From Liolophura sinensis (lineage: Eukaryota > Mollusca > Polyplacophora > Chitonida > Chitonidae): a DNA stretch of 64,000 nucleotides. The position numbers and the translations under genes were made by a program. The notes under the pieces were generated by a model, which was not told where the DNA came from, ran no database searches, and saw only the letters and a program-made list of their open reading frames with translations. The DNA is taken from positions 24,215,764 to 24,279,763 of the forward strand of contig NC_088306.1 in the NCBI RefSeq assembly GCF_032854445.1, in the 5' to 3' direction. Of the stretch, positions 34,440-46,009 are shown piece by piece (position 1 is the first letter of the stretch; every line of letters begins with the position of its first letter).

Positions 34440-35453
34440 CTACAAAGAAATACATAACAGAAAATAGCATCCCAGAGTTTTCCTCACATGTTCACAACCG
34501 CCGACATATAGGTGAAAAATTGTTGAGTATTGCGTTATACGACTATAGATCAATCAACCAATCTTTATGGCGCAACTCCGCCTATCCGTATGGACGTATG
34601 TTTATATTTATATATATTTATGAATCAACATTCTATGTTACCGGTAACAGACGAAACCTAGCATTCCGTGACTAGGACGTCATTCCGAGTCCACACCGTT
34701 TCCAAGTGCAGCTTAGCGCCCTTGTTTAAATGGTTGGACACAGGTGGCCGCCCGAATAACCACTCTTATCTCTATCTGGTGAAATTCTCGTCCTAACATC
34801 TCTCCTTCCAACCGTCACACAAAATTTTGTTATGATAATCCAATAAAGTATTGTTTTAAGAGTAAAATGCCTTCAGACCCCATGTGATACTGCCTTTTTT
34901 TTTGAGACGACCACCATGTATTTAAAATGGTTGACTACATTATTGGAAACGTGCCCAAAAGCTGACTTTTCTAACAGTGCTAAATTTTCGCAAGGTACCA
35001 TAATTGAGCACTATCTTAAATAACGTAAACTACGAATTATGGATTCCAGGTATTTCGACCTCTGTTGAGGATTAAGTGTTCACGTGACCCGGTCAAACGA
35101 CGTGGCAAATGGCGGCTATGTGAGATCACTGGCGGCAGCATGAACTGGAGGCATTTGACACGCGAAAAGATACTTTCTTGGGTTATCATTACAAAGTTTT
35201 GTGTGGGGATGGGAAGGGGAGATGTTAGGGCGTGGATTAGACGATTTAGAGGTAAGAGGAGTGGTTATTCGGGCCACCCCCTGTGTCCCATCATTTTAGC
35301 AATGACGCTTGTCTCCAACTGGAGGTTGAGCAGCCATGAATATGGTGTATCAGCATGTTCCTTATCAACCAGTTAGTGCACTCGGACTACGCCATAATGA
35401 GAATTTTGGAATGGCGCCCGGCTGTCTTCAGTGCCTTTTGCTTTTGTTGGAGG
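34440..35453. other. No gene seen
   Basis: A weak family A tail may lie at about 34493-34560 (GAAAAATTGTTGAGTATTGC). Nothing else recognised. Confidence 0.4.
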
Positions 35454-35540
35454 GGGCCTCTGTGGCCGAAGGGGTAGCCCACCAGAGTAGCGCAATGACC
35501 AGTAGCCTTTCACCAAAGCGGTCGGTGAGATTTCAACTCC
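35454..35540 (+). repeat. SINE family A, 5' half of a split copy
   Basis: GGGGGCCTCTGTGGCCGAAG through GGTCGGTGAGATTTCAACTC covers the tRNA-like head. The copy resumes at 35650 after an insertion. Confidence 0.8.
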
Positions 35541-35958
35541 ATAGTTACTGTACGATGACTGTTGTAAGGGATCAGAAAACCCCAAAATCCACGTAGCTCT
35601 TTAGAGTTTTGTAACTAAGTATACTACAGCAGTTTAGTTGGGACCGTTTAGCATGAGCTGGCTTTCTCTCCGGCCGTACGGAAGGTCTGACAGCAACCTG
35701 CGGATGGCCGTGTCCGTCGGGCTCTGCCCGGTTTCCTCCTACCATAATGATGGGCACCGTCGTACAAGTGAAATATGCTTAAGGACGGCGTAAAAAAAGA
35801 ATGAAATAAATAAATAATTTTTATTGGAGTGGCGGTGGTGACGAGAGAGTCCGCAAGCGGTCCCAAATAAACTGCGGTAGTATACTTAGTTACAAAGCTC
35901 TAAAGAGCTACGTGGATTTTGGGGTTTTCTGATCCCAGTACAGTCGTACAGTAACTAT
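35541..35958. repeat. Inverted repeat with arms of about 105 bp
   Basis: The left arm (35541-35649) and right arm (35855-35958) are reverse complements over about 100 bases, sharing GGGATCAGAAAACCCCAAAA and TGTAACTAAGTATACTAC with few mismatches. The left arm separates the two halves of a SINE; the right arm lies just past the SINE tail. It may be a foldback/MITE-like insertion or an inverted duplication. Confidence 0.85.
35650..35817 (+). repeat. SINE family A, 3' half of the split copy
   Basis: CTCTCCGGCCGTACGGAAGG, ACCTGCGGATGGCCGTG and a tail ATGAAATAAATAAAT complete the copy begun at 35454. Confidence 0.85.
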
Positions 35959-37114
35959 TGTAAATATTGTCTATAGCACAGTCAGTAACACCAGAGGTAC
36001 TGTGCAGCCTATATGTAGCTCTGAGATTGGTAGGACATGTTTCCAGCGTAACTTCTACATTAACTGCTCTGAACCGTTACATTCACTAACCTGGAACTCG
36101 GTCCAGTCACCTACGCTGTCATTAAATTCCCAAAGTTGTTCGCCACAAAAAGAGGTGTCCAGGGATATTAAAGTAATTCTAAATTTATACCATCTTCTTG
36201 TTCAGAAAAATAACAATAACATCGCAAATAACAAAAATGTAACCGTCGCCTCCACTTGGACAGTATAAGATCTTTGTCAACCGGCATTTTCGAATCACAT
36301 GACTCCGTTAGTATGGTGGAATCAGTTGCTTTTCCCAAAAATAAGGTCAACTTTTTTTTATAATAGTGGATTATAGCTCCTTTCTGTTCATAAATAACAC
36401 AGAAGTTAACGTCGACCCTCTTAAACACGATATCAATCGCCCATTAGATGGTGTATTTATTATAGCATTTATTTTTCACTAATGACTATGTGATATGAGG
36501 TAGGAATTATTACAGGATTACAGGAAACATGCTTTGTAGCGTACAGATTTAACATGTTGAGGACAGCACACACGGAAGGGCGAGGTTCTAGGTTAGTAAA
36601 CGAAAGAGTACAGATCTGTATTTCTCAAAGCTAAGCTGGTAAGAATGATACAGAACTCTGATCTGTGTGCAGCCACGAGCTACATGTATAATGAAATAAC
36701 AACGTCATTTTATGGTAACACGGCATTACCGTTTGATTAAGGACCTGTGCTATGATGATTTTGGAGTTGATACATGTATGGCAATGTGCGATCAGTGTGA
36801 ACCATTTCACAAACTAACAGTTATTTGTTAAATACCCTTTGGTACATTGACAACAGCAACACTGGAAGTTTAGCTCTGAGCCACATCATTAATCAATCAC
36901 CATGGTGTGAACTCCTGAGTAGATTTTCTATCCATTTATTCGTTATGTAATCGAACATGCTTGGAATACATTTAAAACAAAACAAACGCAACCCTATATA
37001 TTAAAGTCAACATATTTGGACTTCTATATTTCGGCGATGCAATCCTCAGCAAAAACACAGTATATATGCACAGCAGAGTGAAAAAGAGAAAATGAAACAT
37101 TACATTCACAGAAA
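35959..37114. other. No gene seen
   Basis: No domain or repeat recognised in this AT-rich stretch. Confidence 0.4.
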
Positions 37115-37375
37115 TTTATTTATTTATTTATTTGATTGGTGCTTTACGCCGTACTCAAGAATATTTCACTTATACGACGGCGGCCAGTATTATGGTGGGT
37201 GGAAACCGCGTACAGCCAGGGGGAAACCCATGACCATCCGCAGTTTGCTGCCAGGCCTTCCCACGTACGGCCGGAGAGGAAGCCAGCATGAGCTGGACTT
37301 GAACTCACAGCGACCGCATTGGTGAGAGACTCCTGGTTCATTACGCTGCGCTAGCGCGCTAAGCAACTGAGCCAC
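37115..37375 (-). repeat. SINE family A, full length with perfect 13-bp target-site duplication
   Basis: Flanked by ACATTCACAGAAA at 37102-37114 and 37376-37388. The minus strand has the whole element from the tRNA-like head (GTGGCTCAGTTGC) to the AAATAAATAAATAAAT tail. A fairly young insertion. Confidence 0.95.
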
Positions 37376-37685
37376 ACATTCACAGAAAAGCTAAGAAGAT
37401 AGAAAGCTGAAACAAAATAGCAATGCACAAGGGTAAACTTTAAGAGTTACAGAAAGGATGCATTGGGACTCATTGCCGAGAGACAGCTGCATGGGTGGGT
37501 GATGATAAATGAGACATAATATGTATTAACGGGTGGCTATTTGAATACAATAAATCTTTGGAGGCTTTTCACCCATGGTTCAGTTACAGGGGTTAGACTA
37601 AAAATTTCATTTTTCTGTATATTGTTAACATGGCATCATCTCTACGCCGAAATATAGAATAACAAATATGTTGTCTTCAACAATT
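37376..37685 (-). other. 3' flank of the secreted coiled-coil gene
   Basis: Presumed 3' untranslated region on the minus strand. No clear AATAAA seen on that strand within 200 bases of the stop. Confidence 0.35.
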
Positions 37686-38324
37686 TCATTTCTGTCTTTT
37701 ACAAAAATCTAATATGTGGTCAGTTGTTTTGGGGGCGAATATTTCCTTTGCAAATAAAACAGATGGCTTACGTGTCTGTTGTGCGCGTTTTATCTCCTCT
37801 AGACGTGTTTTGTAAATTTGAACTTCATCTTGGGTGGATTCGACAGTCTCGGTCCACTGAGTGAGTTCCTGAACACGATCTTGGATCGATTCTACAGTCT
37901 GGTCCAGTTGAGTCATCGTCTGGAGACGATTTTGGATGAAATCCACATCCTTGGCCAGTTGTGTTACTGTTCCCAAGCGATTTTTTATCTTCTCCACAGC
38001 CTTGTCCACTCGTGAAAACCTCCACTTCTCCATAAGAAGTCCAGCTTCTAAATTTTCCAGCTGAGTTTTGCAGAATGAACAGGTACCTTGGGACACTTTC
38101 TGATGTCTCGTCTTCGTCATTTTCAAACGCCTTACTTCAGCTTCTAGAGACTTAACCGTGGCTTGGCTTTTGTTGAACTTCTGTTCCATTTGAGAAAATT
38201 GCATTCTCATGGTAACAAGATCCCGATGCAGCTGGAGTAAGAAGTAATCGTTGGCGTTCTCTGGCAATTCAGCTAATACCAGAGTAACGGTAGCAATCAC
38301 TAAAGCGGCCAATAATCCCATCAT
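37686..38324 (-). CDS. Secreted coiled-coil protein with three 17-residue repeats
   Basis: A 212-residue protein with no family I can name. The first of two adjacent ATGs (38324) was chosen; the frame is open six codons further but without an ATG. Residues 1-18 (MMGLLAALVIATVTLVLA) are a signal peptide with a good VLA|E cleavage site, so it probably enters the secretory pathway. Residues about 28-75 and 85-185 are charged and heptad-like, favouring coiled coil. A CSFC pair sits at 82-85 and another Cys at 208, allowing disulfide links. Residues 115-165 hold three tandem 17-residue units (NRLGTVTQLAKDVDFIQ, NRLQTMTQLDQTVESIQ, DRVQELTQWTETVESTQ). It ends ...DFCKRQK with TGA. It may be a one-exon gene or one exon of a longer gene. 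Confidence 0.7.
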   Translation of the reverse strand: MMGLLAALVIATVTLVLAELPENANDYFLLQLHRDLVTMRMQFSQMEQKFNKSQATVKSLEAEVRRLKMTKTRHQKVSQGTCSFCKTQLENLEAGLLMEKWRFSRVDKAVEKIKNRLGTVTQLAKDVDFIQNRLQTMTQLDQTVESIQDRVQELTQWTETVESTQDEVQIYKTRLEEIKRAQQTRKPSVLFAKEIFAPKTTDHILDFCKRQK

Positions 38325-38410
38325 TGAACAGCGTATGTTCAAGGCTGTAAGACAGACAACGCTCAGGCCTCAGAGAGTATAACTGTGTCTCTAAATAAGA
38401 CTTAGTCTTT

Positions 38411-38420
38411 GATATATAAC
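38411..38420 (-). promoter_or_regulatory. TATA box of the coiled-coil gene
   Basis: The minus strand reads GGTTATATATC about 90 bases before the ATG, which leaves room for a short leader. Placement relative to the start codon is the only support. Confidence 0.45.
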
Positions 38421-38665
38421 CTTAGTTATTTTGTAGCACATTACATGCTTGTGACTTGATATGAGGAACACATCACATCCTTGTAATTTGATATGGGGAT
38501 CCTGTCGGCGCATAATTAGTTCGTCCTACATCTGCTAGTAGAGCATGTAGAGTCATGTTGCATGCTATAAACCTTAAGTATACGTATCCATCAACAGACA
38601 GCTCTGGATGATTACTAGGGTTAATCTTTGTCATGTCTTGCTACATGATATGCCATGAAACCCTT
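38421..38665. other. Upstream flank of the coiled-coil gene, nothing else seen
   Basis: Includes two near-repeats around CTTGTGACTTGATATGAGGA and CTTGTAATTTGATATGGGGA, about 42 bases apart. Confidence 0.4.
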
Positions 38666-38762
38666 CCCCGGTTTCCTCCCACCATAATGCTGGTCGCCGT
38701 TGTATAAGTGAAATATTCTTGAATACGGCGTAAAACACCGATCAAATACACAAATAAATCAA
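38666..38762 (+). repeat. SINE family A, 5'-truncated with 11-bp target-site duplication
   Basis: Flanked by ATGAAACCCTT at 38655-38665 and 38763-38773. The element runs from CCCGGTTTCCTCCCACCA to an AAATACACAAATAAATC tail. Confidence 0.9.
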
Positions 38763-39119
38763 ATGAAACCCTTAGCTGCATATCCGAGTGCACTTGGGAC
38801 TTGCTGCTGTTGTGTTGTAAGATTTCTCCCCGCCGTTCTCTGAGGTGGGTGGCGATCTGACTTGACGTGAAGTACGCTGGCATGCCTGTCACTGTTACAC
38901 AAGGAGCAGGAGATGTCCTCATTACAGTTAATGGACACATGATCTGCTGACTTTCAGCATCAGAACCATATGCGGTTTTCTTGTAGAAACTCTTGGCGAT
39001 TTTCTAAAAGTCTCGATCGAAAGGTTCGACAATAGTTGAGACCGACTAGTCTTGTGTACCGCACGTACAGGAGTTGCCTTAGCGACGCTTAACGCTGACT
39101 AGTCAATGTTGGTCTTCTT

Positions 39120-40430
39120 GGAATGGAATTCCCTCCTGATGAAGACTTGCCTTGGTTGCGATCGTTCTTGTTTCGCCAATGCGATATTTTCCTATGCAAA
39201 AGTGGGTTCGTTTCGCACATTACTCAGCTCTTCCATGAATTCACAAAGAATGTGAAACAGCTCTGCCGAAGAATTAAAGTAGCTTCAAAGAGCTCTGTAT
39301 TTGGGATCTTCCTTGACTGACCGTATTTCCCAAGGATGTCCGACAAATCATACAGCTTTTATTTTCTTTATTATTCAGTCGAGGGAAGTTGTCGAGCTTG
39401 GATTTCAAACCTGCCGCGGCCAATTCCACGCCACCAAAACGTTCTTCCAATCGATCCCACATCTTCCAATAGGTGTGTGAACGCTAACAGCCCCACCAAC
39501 GGATTTCAGCGTATCTGCGTGACTCGGGAGCACGCCATTTGACCAACAAATCGATCCCTTCACCCCTGTGAAGCAGTAACACCTGTGATGCACTGAAATC
39601 CGGACTTCCAAATGGAAATTGCAAATGTCTCGGGTTTGTCGTCAAAGTTCTAAGGAGATCTTTCTTCAACAGATATCATATGAATTCTGTGTTCACTGTT
39701 GAATGAGTCGGATAAAACTGTTGCTTCGATGTGAAGATATTTAACATTACCGAAGCGAATGGTGTAACATTTAGATCTGTTATTTCATAACACATGTTAT
39801 TTCACTTCGCACTGGGTAGGGGTTGAGGTAAAGTTGGTGTGGATATTATTATCTATAGTCCCATGGGGAGAAGCTACAACACTGGAAACACATTGGTAAC
39901 CTGGTTTGATGTTTTTGTTGTGAAGAGTATCTTGTTCTGCAGGCACAGACGCTTTATCCGATAGAGAAAGCCTGGTGTCTGGCTGTGTTGATGGGCGTGG
40001 CTCTGGCTTTGGAGTGATCTGTTCTTCGTCCAACATAATGTAATCTCTGTTAAGTGCAGGTGTGCTGTGCCCTGCAACATATCTATCTGTGCACATGGAT
40101 TCACCTTCTAACGGTAAGTTTATATGTGGTAACACGTCAGTTTCCATGTCGCAAATACTGCTTAACTGCAAGGCCTGGAATTCGGCCTCCATTTTCGCCA
40201 CTTACTTCTATGTGTGTAGGAGGTCTAATTCAGCATTAATTTCAGCCTGGACGAGTGCGGATTCAGCAGCACAAATAAGTCCCTTGTGTACGACCGGTGC
40301 TTCTTTCTTTCTAAGCTTTGCCTCTTCAATGGCTAACTGCAGACTGGCATTCGCAGCTTCCGCCTTTGCACGTTTACGGGCCAATATGGAGTTTATTTTG
40401 GACAGTTCCGATGTCCACCGTTATCGTGTC
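39120..40430 (-). pseudogene. BEL/Pao retrotransposon gag remnant
   Basis: On the minus strand, about 40400-40220 encodes an Ala/Lys/Glu-rich start (ARKRAKAEAANASLQLAIEE) as in BEL/Pao gag N-termini. 40201-39797 is a 134-codon open linker. From about 39680 the gag core appears in several frames: LLVKWRAPESRRYAEI, then MWDRLEERFGGVELA and LKSKLDNFPRLNNKENK, KLYDLSDIL, and LCEFMEELSNVRNEPTF. Several frameshifts and stops separate these. No protease, reverse transcriptase or LTRs were recognised next to it. A dead fragment. Confidence 0.75.
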
Positions 40431-41179
40431 GTTGAGTATTATAAACAAACAATGAGCATTACACTTTAAAATGTCATGGGCATGTAGTGTTCATACGTTA
40501 TTTGAGCAAGTTAGGTTTTTATGTAACCGGTGCTATGAGCATTATGGGATAGAATATACATGTGTGATGACTGTGTTGAAAGTACATGAGTCTATTGTTA
40601 GTGTAAGCCTACACTGATAGCGACAGTCAATAAAGTATCTTCCAGAAGTAGTGAGACCAATAAGCCTGCCGTGAGGAAGATACAACAGGGCAAATAAGTG
40701 GTAATACTTTAACTGCACATTGAGAGTTAGCTCCCTTTTATTGACTGACCGCATGTGACCTCTTGACACACTGTGTATTCCTTAAATTGTATAAAAACTA
40801 AGTCTAACCGTCTCAAAATATGACTTCCAAAACAGCAACAGTTTTACATTACGAATATTACGTTGAGTTTTGAGGTAAAATACAATCCTAAGCATGTCCA
40901 TCTTCGTTTATTTGTAGATTTCCTTCTCGTGAATTTTCTGTTACGCCACATACACAGTTCTTAAATCCAGTGTAGAGATTGTTTTGAAGGGTCCTGTGCG
41001 CAAATGTCATTCACACCGTGGTGGACTCCACTCTTGCGAAATCAGAGTCTTCATCGAGGCCAGCGACAAAGCCTCATGGCGTATACACGGGGTTGACACA
41101 ACTGTGGGCGGAAACTGATATTATATGAATATTTAACAGTTCAGTGAATGATTGACAGTACGGTGTCTCCTACGCAATC
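40431..41179. other. No gene seen
   Basis: No domain recognised. It may include the 5' flank of the BEL/Pao fragment. Confidence 0.35.
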
Positions 41180-42140
41180 TCTTCTGTCCTTTTCCTGTTT
41201 CACCATAACCGTCTGTTCGAGTTTTTCTCTTCCGCTAGATTTCCATTTGGTTATATACTTCATCACTCCTGCTTAATTTGTCCTGTTCTGCTTCTGTTTC
41301 TATTGCTGTTTTCTCCTTTCTTCGGTTTCACTTTCCTTGAAAACTTGGTCACTTCGTTTTGATTTCATCTGTGTCAACTCAACTTTGTTGTAACCTTTTT
41401 CCGACGTTCTCTCTTCTTTGCCAGTTCTTTCTGTTAATAGTGCGGGTCAGATCTTCGTTTTGCTTTCCTTATTTCGTCTTTTTATTTCCCTTGATAACTT
41501 AAAGCACCTTGCTTCTTCGGCATAAGTATTTTATAACTTCCCAGCTTTTCTTTGGTTAGCTGAGCTTGTTTCTGAAGTTCATTAAACAGAAAGTTATCCA
41601 TTGTGGAAATGTGATGACATTCTGGACGACTAGGAAATCCGCGAAGTACATCACCATAATGGTTTTGCCCAGTACCTTGGAGATAAATGCTCTATCCTTG
41701 TATACCCAAACATGGTTGTAACATTGTGCTTGAGTGACGAAACCACTCCTGTGGTGAACAACACATGTATAATAAACACACACACACACACACCCACACC
41801 CGCACACACACACACATGTAATCCTCAGAAAATATTCTTTGTGTGGATGCAGGAGTGGATGTCATTGGCTTCGTAATATGCTCCGTATCTTCCAGGAAAG
41901 ACTAATTCAGTTCCTGAGAAACTTTTAACTGAACGAAAAAGGTTTCTTAACAGTTGAAGAATTCTGTTCATGAGCAAGGTTGAATAAGGAATTCGTAACC
42001 TTTACGGCTTTGTTTTCCAAATATAATTCTTTCATCTCCTGCTGATCTCTGAATTTTGTCGGCAGTACTTTGTTATGTAATATTCTAAGTCCACTTTTCA
42101 TCTCCAGTTTCACATTAGTGAAGTCTTTGTCCATGCACAA
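41180..42140 (-). pseudogene. Degenerate coiled-coil gene fragment
   Basis: The minus strand shows long Lys/Glu/Gln-rich stretches. 42140-41925 encodes VKLEMKSGLRILHNKVLPTK then FRDQQEMKELYLENKAVKVT. About 41600-41500 encodes MDNFLFNELQKQAQLTKEKL followed by GSYKILMPKKQ. Frameshifted continuations to 41180 read KLSREIKRRNKESKTK, KELAKKRERRKK and similar. This fits an alpha-helical coiled-coil protein, but stops and frame changes interrupt it, and a CA repeat lies between the two main parts. It could also be several exons of an intact gene that I cannot join. No family recognised. Confidence 0.4.
41774..41816. repeat. (CA)n microsatellite
   Basis: ACACACACACACAC with two CCC interruptions. 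It creates a spurious Cys/Val/Gly-rich frame on the minus strand. Confidence 0.95.
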
Positions 42141-42461
42141 AAACAGCTGCCTTCATGTGAGTTTCACATTGATTCGTCCCATCATCCAAGATGGTCTCTC
42201 TGTCTGCTGGTTATTCAGCCATCATTCCAACCTACGTCTATAAAAAGGAAATTTAAATTAAAAGTGGCTAAATTAAAAGTAATGATTATTTTTCATTAAA
42301 TCATATAAGCAAGAAATGTAGTTCACTTACATGTAAGTTGGGCCAGCAAGACTTTTAGTTTAAATGTGGATAACGCCATTGATCACCTTTTGATTACTTT
42401 TTTTACGCAATATGCGTCCTTTTGCATTATAGTTTTTTCCGCAGTTAGAAATTCGTATTAT

Positions 42462-44005
42462 TGACGATTGATTACAACAACAAAAGTCAAATTTCAGTGA
42501 CGAATTGTCACAGAATATCTGGTAAAAAGATGTACTCAATGTTGCTTTAGAATTCATAGTTTATAAAACATGTATATATTGCTGAAGTTCCTATGGTCTT
42601 ATCTCAGTTAGAAGTCATTTAGATAGTTATTTCCGACCGAAAGGATTCACGTAACTTCGTAGCGTAAGTCCGCCATCATGTTAAGCATTTTAGACTGGAG
42701 GCTGTGGAATGTAGGATTTTGATAATTACGAAAATGGCTCATGTACAATATTAATATCCTTAGAAAGAGCAGATCTTATATTATCTATGTTCTTCAAATT
42801 AATATTTAATATAACACTATCTGATAGAAATTACGGGGGGGTTGCATATAGAAAGTTACGCTATATCAGCCATAGTTGCTTTACCATCATGGTAAATTAT
42901 TGGCGAGGCGTGGCAAGAGACGAACGCTGCTCAATGCAGGTCAGCCGATCAAAATTTTGGATTTTTGGTGATTAGCACCGCCTACTCTGCCCGCACGCTA
43001 TAAAAGGGCGTTGGTCAAGGGGTCTAACAGATGGTCCTGGAGGTCTACGACAGACAAGGTCGAAGACAAAGGCAAGATCAAAGGCAAAGGCAAGATCAAT
43101 ACAAGCTACAGAGGATTAGTTAGGGGACACCACAGATGCAAGACAGTTCTACGGTCTCAAAACGCAGACTATACATCGATGAGTATCCCATCGTGGATCA
43201 GCATAGAGATTTGCCAGGGATCGCCGATCTTCCAAGAGGAGTCGATCTTGATTGACAGCGGGCGGAGCTAGTGTATTAAATCCCGCGGGAGATTATTTTG
43301 TTCCCTCGGGAATTATTTTGTTTGCTCGACCTTGCAGGAGATCATCAATCTTCAGTATATTACGCAGGAAGGATTTAGTGTTATACTGAAGGGACTGTGA
43401 CTATATGAGTTAAATAGTTACTTCTCTTGTATGAAACCGTACCTGTAAGGATTACGGTCGGGCAGAAATTCTAGCACATATACCTGTCTTATATAGACTC
43501 TTCACCGTCTACAGCCATTCCAACAAGCCGGACAGAGTTATTCCCCCTGAAACTCTCTCTCACAAACGGTATTGCTGATTCTGATGGAGTATTTGATAAT
43601 TTCACTGTATATATGTGAATAAATGGATTTCACTGTTTTGTGTTCGAACTGAAAAACAAATGTTCGGATCTTCTTTAACGCTGTTCTTGCTGATTAACTG
43701 AAATAAGTCGTAACAGAGTGTTTTCCTCGAAGAGTTACACTGGAACAGTACAGACTTGTAATGTATTGGGTGTTATTAATGGAAAACAGCCTTCAATAAA
43801 ATTAGTGGAATATTGAAAGGAAGTCCATATTTCTGTAGTGGTGTTCCCAAATACCCGAAGTCAATATCGGTCCCATGCGGTTCCCAAATATGAGATTTTT
43901 ACCGGGGAGTTGATAGAGGTTAGCTGGTGATAAACAGAGAGCAGGGCAAAGCCCATATTCTTCATCTCTAAAGGTCATGAGGCTGGGTTTTTAAAAATTC
44001 GATAA
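42462..44005 (+). repeat. 5' LTR
   Basis: Similarity to 48707-50220 starts abruptly at TGACGATTGATTACAA and ends near TTAAAAATTCG. It contains a TATA box (GCTATAAAAGGGC, about 42999-43011) and a later AATAAA (GTGAATAAATGG, about 43615), so it has promoter and polyadenylation signals in LTR order. Confidence 0.85.
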
Positions 44006-44098
44006 GCTTGGTGGCAGCGGTGAGATTCTCTTTAAAAATGACTCCAATATTACGTTTTTTTTGTTTTACAAAAACGACTTAAGTGCTCTACTGTCATT

Positions 44099-45300
44099 AT
44101 GGATCATTTGGAGGAAGGACCGGACAATATTTGGCAGTCAGGAGGATATTACCTCTCCACAAGATAACACCACCTTGTGGAATCTTAGATCTCCAGGATC
44201 ATCTTCACATGTGACTGGGCATGGCAACACAGCTCATGTGTGTGATAAAAATCGTCGTCAACTTAGGTTAGAATCTTACAATGGGCCTCCGTGGCTCAGT
44301 TGGTTAGCGCGCCAGCGCAGCGTAATGACCCAGGAGTCTCTCACCAATGCGATCGCTGTGAGTTCAAGTCCAGCTCATGCTGGCTTCCTCTGGCCTTACG
44401 TGGGAAGGTCTGTGAGCAACTTGCGGATGGTCGTGGATTTCCCCCGGGCTGTACCCGGTTTCCACCCACCATAATGCTGGCCGCCGCCGTTTAATTGAAA
44501 TATTCTTGAGTACGGCGTAAAACTCCAATCAAATAAATAAATAAATAAATAAATAAATACAATGGGGAATCTTCAGAGGAAGGTACATATTAAGATATTT
44601 TCATATCCGGGATTAATGGATGGAGACAAGTTCAACATGCAGACTGTTTGTTCGCCCACCTTAAAGGTGCTGCGCAGCAACTGGTTTCTGCACTTTCAGA
44701 AGAGGAACAGGGTGACTTTGATCATCATGCTGCAGACCTCGGGAACAGATTTGGTTCCAGTGGTCAAGCTGAACTAAGAGGCAGACATGATGGAGAAGGT
44801 CTTAGAGAATTAGGACAAACTATTAGATACCTTTCTGATTATTATTATTATTAGATACCTTGGCTTATCCAGGCATGTCTGCTGGTCATCAGGACAGTTT
44901 AGCTAAGATTTATTCTGTTGGCGCACAGGCAGATTATAAGATGAGGATGTTAGCTCAACAAGGGATAGCTGAAAGTCTTCAACAGACAGTTACTCCGGTT
45001 CTAAAAATAAGGTGTACTGGAGAATTGAAGCTCAAAGAGAAAGTAGTACACTACGCCGCAGAACTGTTAGGGAAATAGCAGCTTCTTCAAAAGACGAAGA
45101 GTAGCAGAAAACAGGTAAAGGGGTAGAGAAAATCTTAACTAACTGGAATCATATATCAAGGGGTAAACATAATCAACGTATAACTGAGGACGTTGAATAC
45201 TTCCTGTGTGGTCAGATAGGTCACTACAGACAGGAGTTCCAGAGTAATACAGGGAAGAAATTCAATCATCGGTCGGGCAATGGCAGACAACCAATTTAAC
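44099..45300 (+). pseudogene. Ty3/gypsy gag remnant
   Basis: Begins about 44099 (MDHLEEGPDNIWQSGG), is interrupted by a SINE at 44284-44557, and continues with capsid-like LFAHLKGAAQQLVSALSEEE, GLRELGQTIRYLSD and LAYPGMSAGHQDSLA. A zinc knuckle remnant at about 45200-45245 reads FLCGQIGHYRQEF: the first and last Cys of CxxCGxxGHxxxxC are Tyr and Phe. Several frameshifts and stops. Confidence 0.75.
44284..44557 (+). repeat. SINE family A, full length, inside the gag remnant
   Basis: Flanked by TACAATGGG (from 44277) and again from 44558. The head has GGCTCAGTTGGTTAGCGCGC (A-box) and GAGTTCAAGTCC (B-box), and the tail is (AAAT)n. It inserted after the LTR element. Confidence 0.92.
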
Positions 45301-45439
45301 AGGACATGAATGGGTTGTAAAAACCGAGTCAGTCCCAGATGTACAATTAAAATAGTCAACAGGGGGATTACAAAACATTTTAAAAAGATCATCGCACACG
45401 CTCATCTACCAAATCACAGTATACGGACTTCATGCCTGT

Positions 45440-45711
45440 TATGGAACATAACATTAGTAATGCAGAACGCCTGTGTCACTTTGATATCTCAACAGAAATA
45501 TTCGAATTTACCGGATAAATATCGACCACCACTGAAGTCTCTAAATCTGCCATTGCTTAGTCCGGATGATAGAGGGCTAAAGGTTGCTGGCAAAAATCAG
45601 TTGAACATTGGCATTTTGTCCAAACCTATTATTACACAGGTTATTGTGGCAAACCTTGAGTGTAATGGAATTCTCGGAATTAACTTCCTGTCAAAATTTA
45701 ACTGTTAAATT
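45440..45711 (+). pseudogene. Ty3/gypsy protease remnant
   Basis: Reads NACVTLISQQKYSNLP ... LKVAGKNQLNIGIL ... GILGINFLSKFNC then a stop. The order and the GILGxxFL block fit a retropepsin. The catalytic DTGA is replaced by a sequence ending NAC, so the active-site Asp is lost. Confidence 0.7.
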
Positions 45712-46009
45712 CATCCGAGATTCATCCGAGATTCTGTTCGAGATTGTGAGAAAACTTGAAGTGCTGTAGGTTGGTTACCATACCAGCTGGTCTACAAGCT
45801 ATTGTTTCAGGTAAACCTTCCGAGGGACATGAGATAAAAGGCAAATTCATTTGTGATTTGCTATTTGTGAACCTTTTCCAAGTTCGAAGAAATCTAACTT
45901 GCTTGTGGTCAAACCTCTCCTAGATACGGAGAATGTGAATTTCCCTTTATCAAGGAATGAAACTAACAATGTTTACTGTCTGCTGCTGTAAACCGCAGGT
46001 TTTTATAAC

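Noticed and set aside
39797-40469. 134- and 135-codon frames on opposite strands as host genes
   Set aside because: The minus frame lies between BEL/Pao gag blocks and the plus frame is its shadow.
41556-41813. Cys/Val-rich 85-codon minus frame
   Set aside because: Its start is the translated CA microsatellite; the remainder is in a different frame from the coiled-coil fragment.
43011-43271. 86-codon Lys-rich frame
   Set aside because: It lies within the 5' LTR of the Ty3/gypsy element and is not conserved in the 3' LTR.
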